DNA from: Belliella pelovolcani
GTDB lineage: Bacteria > Bacteroidota > Bacteroidia > Cytophagales > Cyclobacteriaceae
NCBI RefSeq assembly: GCF_900156785.1
Contig: NZ_FTOP01000002.1
Span: 363,296 to 427,295, forward strand
Length of the DNA stretch: 64,000 nucleotides
Direction of reading: 5' to 3'
The position numbers were made by a program, and so were the translations under genes. The stretch's first letter is position 1. Every line of letters begins with the position of its first letter. Under the pieces are notes generated by a model that saw nothing but the letters and a program-made list of their open reading frames with translations, was not told the origin of the DNA and searched no databases. This document shows positions 9,731 to 18,906 of this stretch, one piece after another.

Positions 9731-10729
9731 CTATATCACTTGAAATCCATGCACATAAGGATCATCATCATCCAGTATGATCGTATTGTAGCCATAGACT
9801 TTTGCCCAACCTTCTATGCTTGGGATGATAGCTGGTCTGCCCGCAATTTCAGTGACTTCTTCAATTCTTCCGGTAAATTTAGATCCAATAAAACTCTCGT
9901 GGATGAATTCATCACCAGGCTTCAGCCAACCCTTGGCAAACCACTGTGCCATTCTTGCCGAGGTTCCAGTTCCGCATGGAGAGCGGTCTATGGCTTTTTC
10001 ACCATAAAAAACTGCATTTCTGGCAGTACTTGAGGCATCTATGGTCTCACCTGTCCACAGCACATGTGTCAAGCCTTTGATCTGAGGATGTTCGGGATGC
10101 ACAAACTCATACTTTTCATTCATCTTTTGACGAAGATTTCTTGCCATAGAGATCAGCTGTTCTGCTTTGAAATGCTGAAGCCCGGCAAAATTTTCCTGAG
10201 GATCTACAATACAATAGAAATTGCCCCCATAGGCCACATCTACCGTAAGCTTACCCAGTTCATCAGTTTCAATCTCCAATCCTTCCGCTGCAAGGAAGCT
10301 CTTTACATTTGTCAGTTTTACCGAAGTTACTTTTTTACCTTCCTGCTTGTATTTCACCAAAACCAACCCTGCGGGGGCTTCCATTCTCAGGAAACCTGGT
10401 GTTTTGGGCTGGATCAATCCCTCCTCTATGGCTACAGTGATTGTTCCGATAGTTCCATGTCCACACATAGGCAAGCAACCTGATGTTTCTATAAAAAGGA
10501 CTGCAAAATCATTTTCAGGATCATGTGGAGGAAAAAGCATAGATCCGGACATCATATCGTGTCCCCTAGGTTCAAACATCAGCCCTGTCCGGATCCAATC
10601 TAGGTTTTCCAGGAAGAACTTCCTTTTTTCCAACATAGTATCACCTTGTAGAAACGGAACTCCGCCGGCTACTACTCTCACCGGATTGCCACAAGTATGG
10701 GCATCTATGCATTGGAAGGTTTTTTTCAT
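9731..10729 (-). CDS. 4-hydroxyproline 2-epimerase (proline racemase family)
   Basis: 332 residues, matching the family length. It interconverts trans-4-hydroxy-L-proline and cis-4-hydroxy-D-proline by a two-base, cofactor-free mechanism. Both catalytic cysteines are visible: Cys89 in the MCGHGTIG motif and Cys252 in SPCGTGTSAR. The presence of the second Cys separates it from trans-3-hydroxy-L-proline dehydratases, which have Thr there. Further family signatures are the N-terminal IDAHTCGNPVRVV and GFIGSKFTGR-like segment near the C-terminus. Together with the neighbouring dehydrogenase, deaminase and semialdehyde dehydrogenase it completes the hydroxyproline pathway. Proline racemase activity is a less likely alternative given the context. 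Confidence 0.9.
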   Translation of the reverse strand: MKKTFQCIDAHTCGNPVRVVAGGVPFLQGDTMLEKRKFFLENLDWIRTGLMFEPRGHDMMSGSMLFPPHDPENDFAVLFIETSGCLPMCGHGTIGTITVAIEEGLIQPKTPGFLRMEAPAGLVLVKYKQEGKKVTSVKLTNVKSFLAAEGLEIETDELGKLTVDVAYGGNFYCIVDPQENFAGLQHFKAEQLISMARNLRQKMNEKYEFVHPEHPQIKGLTHVLWTGETIDASSTARNAVFYGEKAIDRSPCGTGTSARMAQWFAKGWLKPGDEFIHESFIGSKFTGRIEEVTEIAGRPAIIPSIEGWAKVYGYNTIILDDDDPYVHGFQVI

Positions 10730-10732
10730 GTT

Positions 10733-11097
10733 TTATTATTGAAATACTGTAGAAATACTGTAGAAATACAGTTGAAATATATTGAAATAGGGGGATAAAT
10801 ATTTCACGAAGCATATTTCAGCGAAGCTATATATCTACCCTATTTCACCAAAGGTATATTTCAGCGAAGCATATCCCAAAGCGCTCCGCTATCGAGACTT
10901 CCGCTAAAGTTCCAGTTTCTATCTTATTTCACAAAGTGTATTTCACCTTTATTTCGCGAAGCATATTTCAAATCTTTTTATTAAGGTGAGGGTCAATATC
11001 CACAAATATCGCACTGCAAATATCCATCAATATCTATTTCAATATATTTCAGCGAAGCTATATTTCTACTTTATTTCACCGAAGGTATACTTCATTT
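10733..11097. repeat. Tandem array of TATTTC-spaced GAA-triloop mini-hairpins
   Basis: The whole gap between the epimerase and aldehyde dehydrogenase genes is repetitive. 10739-10790 has an 11-bp period (AGAAATACTGT and variants). After that, units of about 14-16 bp begin with TATTTC and carry a tiny inverted repeat: AGC-GAA-GCT (10820-10828 and 11051-11059), ACC-AAA-GGT (10847-10855), CAC-AAA-GTG (10930-10938), ACC-GAA-GGT (11078-11086), plus GCGAAGC at 10864 and 10956. Stems differ but complementarity and the GAA/AAA triloop persist. Around 10991-11045 there are ATATCCA/CAATATC units like those at 29.6-29.9 kb. It would be transcribed as part of the catabolic mRNA if the genes form one operon. 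Confidence 0.8.
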
Positions 11098-12543
11098 CTA
11101 TTTTTTGAATTCCCCGTCCACCATTCTCCAAATCCCCAGCGGATTATCGGCTCTCAGTGCATCAGGGAGTAGTTCATGTGGCATGTCTTGGAATGCGATC
11201 GGCCGAGCGAATCGCTTGATAGCATAGGAGCCAACAGATGTGAATCTACTATCGCTGGTAGACGGATAGGGACCTCCGTGTTGCATGGCATGGCTTACTT
11301 CTACTCCGGTTGGCACTCCTTTGAATAACAACCTGCCGCACTTTTCTTCCAACTGATTGATCAAATCGGCTTTATTGGCCAACTCTTCTTCTTCCCCCCA
11401 AAGGGTGATCGTCAATTGACCATGAAGCCGCTGCGCAATTGCAAAGAGTTCATTGAAATTTTCATACACCACCATCAAGGCAAATGAACCGAATACTTCT
11501 TGCTGAAAATGATCATCCTCTAGCCAGTCTGTAGCCTTGATTTTGGCCAAAGCAGGATAGGCTTTGATCAGGTCTTTTGCCTCAGCTACCTGTACCCAAT
11601 GGAGTTCTTTGCGCTCCTTCATGCTCTCCAACGACTTATAGTAAGCCTCTGCTATTCCCTCGTGCAACATTGGAGCTGCTGCGATTTCTTCCAATTCTTT
11701 TTTTACAGCCTCAGCAAAATCCTCTGCATGCGCGCTGGGTACCATGATTAATCCGGGGTTGGTACAAAACTGTCCCGCTCCGAGTGTCAGAGAACCGACA
11801 AATTGCTTGGCCAAAACTTCTAAGTTGTTTGCAAGCTTCTTTTTAAAAGTAATGATTGGATTGACAGAGCCCATTTCTGCAAAAACAGGGATCGGTTCTT
11901 CTCTTTGATGAGCAAGGTCAAATAAGGCTTTTCCACCTGTAAATGATCCCGTAAATGCCACTGCTTTAGCCAAAGGGTGTTTCACCAAAGCTTGACCTTC
12001 GGCTATTCCTCCTTCTACATGGGTAAATAATCCTACGGGCAATCCGGAATCTATGGCAGCTTTTTGGATGATCTGTCCTACCAATTTGGAGGTGTCTGGA
12101 TGCGCTGGGTGGCCTTTGTAAATCACTGGGCAACCTGCTGCCAAAGCGGAAATTGTATCCCCACCAGCGGTAGAAAATGCCAACGGAAAATTACTTGCTC
12201 CAAAAACCACAATAGGCCCTAAGGGTGTCAAATATCTCCGTAAATCAGGCTTGGGGGCAGGGGCTCTGTCTGGATTAGCATGATCGATTACAGCCTCTAC
12301 CCAAGACCCTTCCTCCACCAAATTGGCAAACAAACGGATCTGTCCAACTGTCCTTCCCAACTCACCGGAAATCCTTCCTTCTGGTAAATTGGATTCTCCG
12401 GCAGCAATAGGGATTAAAGTCGCTTTTTCCGCCTCTATTCCTTCAGCGATCCGTCTTAAAAATTTGCCTTTATCCTTTCCTGAAACATTTTTGAAATGTA
12501 AAAAAGCATCTTGAGCGGATTGGAATATTTGGTCGTAGTTCAT
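11098..12543 (-). CDS. Aldehyde dehydrogenase, probable 2-oxoglutarate semialdehyde dehydrogenase
   Basis: 481 residues of the NAD(P)-dependent aldehyde dehydrogenase superfamily. The nucleotide site has FGASNFPLAFSTAGGD, IYKGHPAHP and FTGS (197-200). The catalytic Cys260 lies in GAGQFCTNPG and the general-base Glu223 in FAEMGS. The sequence resembles the KGSADH branch used in hydroxyproline, arabinose and glucarate degradation, which turns 2-oxoglutarate semialdehyde into 2-oxoglutarate. With the DapA-like deaminase upstream this is the expected last step of hydroxyproline catabolism. Exact cofactor preference cannot be read from the sequence. Repeat arrays occupy the gaps on both sides. Confidence 0.88.
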   Translation of the reverse strand: MNYDQIFQSAQDAFLHFKNVSGKDKGKFLRRIAEGIEAEKATLIPIAAGESNLPEGRISGELGRTVGQIRLFANLVEEGSWVEAVIDHANPDRAPAPKPDLRRYLTPLGPIVVFGASNFPLAFSTAGGDTISALAAGCPVIYKGHPAHPDTSKLVGQIIQKAAIDSGLPVGLFTHVEGGIAEGQALVKHPLAKAVAFTGSFTGGKALFDLAHQREEPIPVFAEMGSVNPIITFKKKLANNLEVLAKQFVGSLTLGAGQFCTNPGLIMVPSAHAEDFAEAVKKELEEIAAAPMLHEGIAEAYYKSLESMKERKELHWVQVAEAKDLIKAYPALAKIKATDWLEDDHFQQEVFGSFALMVVYENFNELFAIAQRLHGQLTITLWGEEEELANKADLINQLEEKCGRLLFKGVPTGVEVSHAMQHGGPYPSTSDSRFTSVGSYAIKRFARPIAFQDMPHELLPDALRADNPLGIWRMVDGEFKK

Positions 12544-12938
12544 GATTTCTTTTTTAAAATTAAAATGGCTTTAAGTGATTGGAATACAATAAATATATAT
12601 AGAAATATGGTAGAAATAGAATTGAAATATAGTGGAAACATGGGTCATACTGAATATTTAGCGGGATCCCTAAGAGCAAAGTGATTTGAAATAATTTAGA
12701 AATACAATGGATATAAATTGAAATATGGTAAAAACCGGAGCTTTATAGAAGATCCTGAGAGCAGAGCGATTCGGGATAAATTGAAACAAGGTGGAACTAC
12801 CTCTACCGCATATTTCTATCTATTTCACGAAGTATATATCAATCATATTTCTATTTATTTCGCTGTAGGCGTATTTCTACCATATTTCGCATAGCATATT
12901 TCCATTATATTTCATGAAGTATATATCATGAAGTATTT
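12544..12938. repeat. Second tandem mini-hairpin array between hydroxyproline genes
   Basis: This gap repeats the pattern of the array at 10.7-11.1 kb. Its left part (12595-12645) has 11-bp units of the AGAAATATGGT type. Its right part (12815-12935) has TATTTC or TATATC words separating CACGAAGTA, CATGAAGTA and CGCTGTAGGCG hairpin-like cores. No gene is present. Confidence 0.7.
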
Positions 12939-13829
12939 TTAAATCTTCGGCCTATGCTCCAAGCCCCTCTTAATGATATTCTCAACTTTTACTCTCTCTT
13001 CTCCTACCAAAGTCAATCGCGGTGCTCTGACCCATTCGGTTCCAATTCCGGCCATTTGCTCGGCCAATTTGATATATTGTACCAGTTTAGGGTGAATGTC
13101 CAATTCTAAAAGAGGCAGAAACCAACGGTAAATTTGTAGGGCTTCTTCATATTTTCCAGCCCTGACAAGATTGAAAACAGCAACTGTTTCTTTGGGGAAA
13201 GCACAAACCAGGCCTGCTACCCAGCCGTCTGCCCCCATGACCAATTCCTCCATGGCCAAAGTGTCCACTCCACACAGGATTTTGTACCGATTTCCAAAGC
13301 GATTGCGCATGCGTGTCACATTGGAAATATCTCTTGTAGATTCTTTGATGGCTTGGATATTTTCACATGCTGCCAATTCTTCAAACATGGCAATAGTTAC
13401 CAAAGTCTTATAATCGACGGGGTTGTTGTAGATCATGATAGGTAGGTCGGTACTATTTGCTACTGCCTTGAAGTATGTCACCACTTCTCTGTGATCAGCG
13501 GAGTAGCGCATAGGAGGTAATAGCATAAGGCCTAAAGCTCCCATTTCTTTGGCTTTTTCGGCCCAGAAAATAGCATCCCTGGTTGCTCCTTCGGCAATAT
13601 TGAGGATCACCGGTACTTTACTATCGAGATACTTTACAGTTTCAGTAGTTAGTTGGATTTTTTCATTTAGCGACAGCACGGAGGATTCACCTAAAGTACC
13701 GCCCAGAATAATTCCATTCACCCCAGACTCTATTTGAAAGTCGATGTTTTTGAAAAACATGTCCATATCCAAGCTGCCACCTTGGTGAAACTTGGTGGTT
13801 ACTGCAGGAAATACGCCTTGCCAATTCAT
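12939..13829 (-). CDS. DapA-family lyase/deaminase, probable 1-pyrroline-4-hydroxy-2-carboxylate deaminase
   Basis: About 296 residues from the ATG at 13829. An in-frame TTG six codons upstream (13847) is possible but less likely, since the family begins near MNWQGVFPAVTT. It is a class I aldolase-type TIM barrel of the dihydrodipicolinate synthase superfamily. Visible features, numbered from the TTG, are the GGTLGESSVL phosphate/carboxylate loop (49-58), Tyr140 in MIYNNP and the Schiff-base Lys168 in IQAIKEST. In hydroxyproline clusters this family deaminates and dehydrates 1-pyrroline-4-hydroxy-2-carboxylate to 2-oxoglutarate semialdehyde, which the adjacent aldehyde dehydrogenase uses. It is the first gene of the leftward cluster. 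Specific substrate is inferred from context. Confidence 0.88.
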   Translation of the reverse strand: MNWQGVFPAVTTKFHQGGSLDMDMFFKNIDFQIESGVNGIILGGTLGESSVLSLNEKIQLTTETVKYLDSKVPVILNIAEGATRDAIFWAEKAKEMGALGLMLLPPMRYSADHREVVTYFKAVANSTDLPIMIYNNPVDYKTLVTIAMFEELAACENIQAIKESTRDISNVTRMRNRFGNRYKILCGVDTLAMEELVMGADGWVAGLVCAFPKETVAVFNLVRAGKYEEALQIYRWFLPLLELDIHPKLVQYIKLAEQMAGIGTEWVRAPRLTLVGEERVKVENIIKRGLEHRPKI

Positions 13830-14151
13830 AAATTTTAATTTTATCAAGAAAGAAGAAAGTTAGGTATTTAGTGAAGAATATGAAATAATATAACTGTATA
13901 AATATTTTGAACGAATATGAAAAATGCCCACTATGAGCATAATCGGACACATTTTGAAATTTAAGATGATATTGATTTAAAATTTCAACCATTTAATTCA
14001 CAATCATGCCTTTGATCAAATTAATAGGATTTTTTTTAGGCTGAAATCTTAAAAAATGTAAAAATTTAAAAAATGCTTCTATATCTTTACCTTACAGAAA
14101 GATCGAGAATTCGGTCTTTAAACAATTTATCAAATTAATCCCACAAAATTT
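13830..14151. promoter_or_regulatory. Divergent promoter region between hydroxyproline genes and SusC/SusD
   Basis: 322 bp separate the leftward catabolic genes from the rightward SusC gene, so promoters for both must lie here. A TATCTTTA word at 14082-14089 resembles the Bacteroidota -7 element TAnnTTTG, 62 bp before the SusC start; no good -33 TTTG is seen. An imperfect inverted repeat is listed separately. No regulator gene is adjacent. Confidence 0.4.
13924..13940. promoter_or_regulatory. Operator-like imperfect inverted repeat
   Basis: ATGCCCACTATGAGCAT has arms ATGCNCA and TGNGCAT around a 3-bp centre, placed 95 bp upstream of the deaminase start in the divergent region. It could be a regulator binding site for the hydroxyproline genes; there is no direct support beyond position and symmetry. 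Confidence 0.3.
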
Positions 14152-17100
14152 ATGAGAAAAGGTTTACTAAGTTTCGTCTTAGTGCTCTTGACTATCTCTA
14201 TGGCGTGGTCCCAGACGAGGATCATTACAGGAAAGGTAGTGTCAGATGACGAGCCAGATGGATTGCCAGGCGTGAACGTAGTCGTACGAGGTACAACTAC
14301 GGGGGTAATCACAGATTTGGATGGAGAGTACTCCATCGCGGTGCAGGGTGACAATGCTACCCTTGTTTTCAGTTTTATCGGTTATACTACCAAGCAAGAG
14401 GTAGTAGGCAACCGATCTATCATCAACGTTACACTTAATCCAGACACCCAAAATCTTGAAGAGGTAATCATCACAGCTTATGGTACAGCAGACAAAGGTA
14501 ACTTTACTGGCTCTGCGATCGCCTTGAAGTCTGATCAGATTGCCAACAGACCTATTGCCAACGTTGCGAATGCAATCGAAGGTCAGGTAGCGGGTGTAAT
14601 CACTACTTCAGCCTCTGGACAACCAGGTTCTTCTCCAGGTATCAGAATCAGAGGTATTGGTTCCGTTAATGCATCTTCTTCTCCTCTTTATGTAGTGGAT
14701 GGTGTGCCTTTTGATGGTAACCTTTCCAACTTGAACCCTGAGGATATTGAAGACATGACCATCTTGAAAGATGCTTCTTCAGCTGCACTCTACGGTTCCA
14801 GAGCGGCAAACGGTGTGATCATGATCACTACCAAAAGAGGTAAAAAATCTAGATCAAACTTTAACTTCAAAGCACAACACGGTACTGCTTCTAGAGCACT
14901 TCCTGAGTATGATAGAGTAGGTGCTGCAGATTATTATGTATTGCAGTGGGAGGCTTTGAGAAACTCAAGACTAACTGCTGGCATAGAGCCAGGTCCTGCT
15001 GCTCAGTTTGCAACAAATCAATTGATTCCAACTTTAGGTTATAACATTTTCAATGTTCCTAACGATCAGTTGGTAGGTCTTGACGGTACATTCAACCCTA
15101 ACGCAGTGACTAACTTCCAAGGTTTGAATTGGTGGGATGAAATCGAAAGAGTCGGTCAAAGAAGTGAGTACAACATGACTTACTCTGGTGCCAACGACAG
15201 ATCAGATTTCTATACTTCAATCAACTACTTGAATGAAGATGGTTTTATCCAAAAATCTGATTTCAGAAGAATCACAGGTAGATTGAATGTAAATACACAA
15301 GCTACTGATTGGTTGAAAACGGGAATCAATATCGCTGCTACAAGAAGTGAAGGAAACAATGCAAGAACTGGTGGTTCTTCCTCTTTTGTCAACCCTTTCT
15401 TTACTGCTAGAGCGATAGGTCCTATCTACCCAGTATATGCTCAAAATATGCAGACTGGTGGATTTATTCTTGATCCAGATGGTAATAGAATATATGACTC
15501 AAGGGATTTACTTCAGTTTGGTCTTCCAGTAGGTGGTGCAGGTTCATTCCCAGGTAGACACGTTGTTCAGGAAACTTTGTTGAATGACGATCTATTTGAT
15601 AGAGCAGCGATCTCTACTAGAGCTTATATTGAGGCATCTTTCTTAAAGAACTTCACTTTCAGAATGAATGTAGCCAATGACTTCACTTCATTGTTGAATA
15701 TTGGTTATGACAATACCATTATTGGGGATGGTGCTCCAGCTGGTAGATCTAGAAGAACCAACAACAGAACGGACTCTTTTACTATTAACCAATTGTTAAC
15801 TTACTCTAAGACTTTTGACGAGAAGCATTTCGTAGAAGTATTGGTAGGTCACGAGACGTATGATTACAGATTCCAGACACAGTCTATCTCTAAGCAAGAT
15901 CAAGTGCTTCAAGGTAATACTGAGCCAGATAACTTTGTAACCATCAATGGTGCCAGCGGTAGATTTGACAGAGAGACAATTGAATCTTACTTAAGTAGAG
16001 CAAACTATGTGTATGATGACAAATACTCTTTGTCAGCATCCTTGAGAAGAGATGGATCTTCTAGATTCTCTCCTCAGTCAAGATGGGGTACTTTCTACTC
16101 TGTGGGTGCGGCTTGGAGTATTGACAAAGAAGATTTCTTCAGCTCTAACTTCTTCCAGATGTTGAAATTAAGAGCAGCTTACGGTGAGGTGGGTAACAAC
16201 TCTGTAAGCTCTTTGTATGCTTCTCAAGCACTTTATGACCTAGGTTTCAACAATGCCAACGAGCCAGGTATCCTTCAGGCTTCATTGCCTAACCCTGAGT
16301 TGAAATGGGAAACTAACGCAACTTGGGATATTGGATTGGACTTTGCCATTGCTAACAAATTCTCAGGTTCCTTGGAGTATTTCAACAGACAGTCAGCTGA
16401 CTTGTTGTTTAATGTACCATTGTCTTTGACTACTGGTATCACTTCTATCACCAGAAATACAGGTACCATGCAAAACAAAGGTATTGAATTCAACATCGCT
16501 GGTGATGTTTACAAAAGAGGTAACTTCACTTGGAATGTAAACTTCAACATCTCTACCTATACCAACCAATTCAAAGAGCTTCCTTTCGATGAATTGATTT
16601 CTGGCACTAAGAAGCTAGTTGTAGGTAGAGGTATTTATGACTTCTGGTTGAGAGACTGGTGGGGTGTAGACCCTCAGACTGGAGAAGGTCTTTACAGAGT
16701 TGACAATTATGATGAAAACAACTCCGCTCACAGAATCATTGGTTCTGATACCTTGACTTCTGTGATCAACCAAGCTAGATTCCACTTCAACGGTACGGCT
16801 GTTCCTGATTTCTTTGGGGGTATCAACAATACCTTCAGATACAAAAATTGGTCTGCAAGTGTTTTACTCTCCTACTCTGTGGGTGGTCAATTCTACGATG
16901 GCACTTATGCTAGCTTGATGAGTGCAGATCCCAATGGTAGAGCATCTCATACAGACTTGTTAAGCAGATGGAGACAGCCAGGTGACATCACTAATGTACC
17001 TAGGATGGACGTCACTACAGCAGCCCAGTCTGATGGTGCATCTGATAGATGGTTAGTTGATGCGTCTTATTTGAACATCAGATCCATCAACCTTTCCTAT

Positions 17101-17286
17101 ACACTGACTAAACCTATGTTAGAAAAACTTAAAGTAAAAGGTGCTACTGTTTATCTAGCTGGTGAAAACATGGGATGGTGGTCTCAAAGAAGAGGAATGT
17201 ATGTATCTGGTACTTTCTCTGGTACGAGCTCCAATACTTTCACTCCTGCGAGAACATTCACTTTGGGTGTAAATGTTAACCTATAA
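14152..17286 (+). CDS. SusC/RagA-type TonB-dependent outer membrane transporter
   Basis: 1044 residues. A signal peptide (cut after AWSQ, about residue 21) is followed by a carboxypeptidase-regulatory-like beta-sandwich (about 23-100, ITGKVVSDDEPDGLPGVNVVVRGT). Next come a TonB box region (EEVIITAYGTADKGNFTGSA), the plug domain with PLYVVDGVPFDG and LKDASSAALYGSRAANGVI, and a 22-strand barrel ending in an aromatic-rich terminus (FTLGVNVNL). SusC proteins import oligomeric substrates captured by the SusD lid. The SusD gene follows after 11 bp. Divergence from the hydroxyproline genes raises the possibility that it imports hydroxyproline-containing peptides, but no polysaccharide hydrolase or peptidase in the immediate operon fixes the substrate. 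Confidence 0.95.
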   Translation: MRKGLLSFVLVLLTISMAWSQTRIITGKVVSDDEPDGLPGVNVVVRGTTTGVITDLDGEYSIAVQGDNATLVFSFIGYTTKQEVVGNRSIINVTLNPDTQNLEEVIITAYGTADKGNFTGSAIALKSDQIANRPIANVANAIEGQVAGVITTSASGQPGSSPGIRIRGIGSVNASSSPLYVVDGVPFDGNLSNLNPEDIEDMTILKDASSAALYGSRAANGVIMITTKRGKKSRSNFNFKAQHGTASRALPEYDRVGAADYYVLQWEALRNSRLTAGIEPGPAAQFATNQLIPTLGYNIFNVPNDQLVGLDGTFNPNAVTNFQGLNWWDEIERVGQRSEYNMTYSGANDRSDFYTSINYLNEDGFIQKSDFRRITGRLNVNTQATDWLKTGINIAATRSEGNNARTGGSSSFVNPFFTARAIGPIYPVYAQNMQTGGFILDPDGNRIYDSRDLLQFGLPVGGAGSFPGRHVVQETLLNDDLFDRAAISTRAYIEASFLKNFTFRMNVANDFTSLLNIGYDNTIIGDGAPAGRSRRTNNRTDSFTINQLLTYSKTFDEKHFVEVLVGHETYDYRFQTQSISKQDQVLQGNTEPDNFVTINGASGRFDRETIESYLSRANYVYDDKYSLSASLRRDGSSRFSPQSRWGTFYSVGAAWSIDKEDFFSSNFFQMLKLRAAYGEVGNNSVSSLYASQALYDLGFNNANEPGILQASLPNPELKWETNATWDIGLDFAIANKFSGSLEYFNRQSADLLFNVPLSLTTGITSITRNTGTMQNKGIEFNIAGDVYKRGNFTWNVNFNISTYTNQFKELPFDELISGTKKLVVGRGIYDFWLRDWWGVDPQTGEGLYRVDNYDENNSAHRIIGSDTLTSVINQARFHFNGTAVPDFFGGINNTFRYKNWSASVLLSYSVGGQFYDGTYASLMSADPNGRASHTDLLSRWRQPGDITNVPRMDVTTAAQSDGASDRWLVDASYLNIRSINLSYTLTKPMLEKLKVKGATVYLAGENMGWWSQRRGMYVSGTFSGTSSNTFTPARTFTLGVNVNL

Positions 17287-17297
17287 TTCGAAAGGTC

Positions 17298-18791
17298 ATG
17301 AAAAAGTTATTTAGTAAGATATTTATAGTAGCCGCATTCCTCTCCATGAGTTGTGCAGAGGATTTCTTGGATCAGATTCCTACAGATGCGGTATCAGAAG
17401 ATTTAGTATTTACCACAACTGGTAATGCTTGGGCTGCCATCAATGGTATTCACAGATCCATGTTCATTAGATATGACTCTCAAGGTCAGCCAGGTGAAGG
17501 TGGTGTGATGATGTATAGAGAAGTGATGGCAGAAGATGTTGTATTGACTTCTCAAGGAAATGGATGGCATGTGGGTAACTCAAGGTGGTTAACACATATT
17601 AATGAAAATGCAGGTGATGTTCGCTTTGTCTGGAGATTCTATTACAAGATCATTGCAAATGCTAACATGATCATTGCCAATATTGATAATGCTGAAGGTC
17701 CTGCACAAGACAAAAGAGAAATCAAAGGTCAGGCTTTAGCTTATAGAGGTTGGGCACACTTCAATTTGGTGCAGCTTTTTGCTAAAAGATTTGAGCCAGG
17801 AGGAGCTAATACGCAATTGGGTGTTCCAATTGTAACAGAACCAATTACAGAGGGTGGGCCTAGAAATACTGTTGCTGAAGTGTATGCACAAGTGAATGCT
17901 GACTTGGATGAAGCTTTGACACTTTTGACAGAAAGAAGAAATGCGAAATCACACTTCAATACATCTGTAGTAAGAGGAATCAAAGCCAGAGTTGCCCTTA
18001 CACAAGGTAACTATCAAGTAGCTGCACAGCAAGCAAACCAAGCCAGACAAGGTTATCCATTGATGTCTACCGCTCAGTTGTATGAAGGCTTCAACAATGT
18101 GGACAATCCTGAGTGGATGTGGGGTAGCCGTCAGATCGACGATCAGCAGACATTCTTTGCTTCTTTCTTTGCATACATGTCAGTTAACTTCAACTCAACA
18201 AATATCAGAACTAACCCTAAAGCAATAAACAGCTCGCTTTATGCACAAATTTCTGATTCAGATGCAAGAAAAGGCCTATGGGATCCGAATGCTGCAAACC
18301 CTGCACTTAGAGATCCTTTTATAAATGAAGTTACACTTTCCAACTTCTCTAAGTTCAATTACATGAATAGAAAATTCATTGCTCAAGGTAATGCTTCTTC
18401 TGTGGGTGATGTGCCTTATATGAGAGCTGCTGAGATGTACTTGATCGAGGCTGAAGCTTTGGCTAGAGCTGGTCAGAATGCAGCTGCACAAGATGTACTA
18501 TTTGATTTAGTTTCTGCTAGAGATGAGGAGTATACTAAATCTACTAATACAGGTCAAGCATTGATTGACGAAATCATGATCCAAAGAAGAATTGAACTTT
18601 GGGGTGAAGGTTTCAGATGGTATGATTTGAAGCGTTTAAATCTGCCACTAGATAGAACAGGAGCAAATCACGTAGGTTCTGTAATCAATAACTTGTTTAA
18701 TGTACCAGCTGGCTCCGCCGATTGGCAGTGGAGAATTCCTATTTCGGAGTTGAATGCTAATCCTGCTATGGTACAAAATCCCGACGAGTAA
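17298..18791 (+). CDS. SusD/RagB-type substrate-binding lipoprotein
   Basis: 497 residues. The lipoprotein signal ends SMSC, lipidating Cys19, and is followed by the family hallmark EDFLDQIPTDAVSED. The body has the SusD TPR helices (QALAYRGWAHFNLVQLFAKRF) and the C-terminal RagB region with AEMYLIEAEALARAGQ and the ending WRIPISELNANPAMVQNP. It forms the hinged outer-surface lid of the SusC transporter encoded 11 bp upstream and decides substrate capture. The pair is closed by a strong terminator. Substrate unknown. Confidence 0.95.
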   Translation: MKKLFSKIFIVAAFLSMSCAEDFLDQIPTDAVSEDLVFTTTGNAWAAINGIHRSMFIRYDSQGQPGEGGVMMYREVMAEDVVLTSQGNGWHVGNSRWLTHINENAGDVRFVWRFYYKIIANANMIIANIDNAEGPAQDKREIKGQALAYRGWAHFNLVQLFAKRFEPGGANTQLGVPIVTEPITEGGPRNTVAEVYAQVNADLDEALTLLTERRNAKSHFNTSVVRGIKARVALTQGNYQVAAQQANQARQGYPLMSTAQLYEGFNNVDNPEWMWGSRQIDDQQTFFASFFAYMSVNFNSTNIRTNPKAINSSLYAQISDSDARKGLWDPNAANPALRDPFINEVTLSNFSKFNYMNRKFIAQGNASSVGDVPYMRAAEMYLIEAEALARAGQNAAAQDVLFDLVSARDEEYTKSTNTGQALIDEIMIQRRIELWGEGFRWYDLKRLNLPLDRTGANHVGSVINNLFNVPAGSADWQWRIPISELNANPAMVQNPDE

Positions 18792-18811
18792 GTAAAAATT
18801 TTATAGTATAC

Positions 18812-18848
18812 AAAAAGCCTGTTCATTTGAGCAGGCTTTTTCTTTTTT
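18812..18848 (+). terminator. Intrinsic terminator after SusC/SusD
   Basis: AAAAAGCCTG and CAGGCTTTTT form a perfect 10-bp stem around a 10-base loop, followed by CTTTTTT. Confidence 0.9.
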
Positions 18849-18906
18849 ACGCAGTCATTTTATATCTTCATTTTTAGGAAGCCAATTCCTCCTTAACTTT
18901 ACCCCC

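Noticed and set aside
10733..12938. Possible CRISPR-like array in the hydroxyproline gaps.
   Set aside because: Periods are 11 and about 14-16 bp, units are degenerate, there are no constant-length unique spacers and no cas genes.
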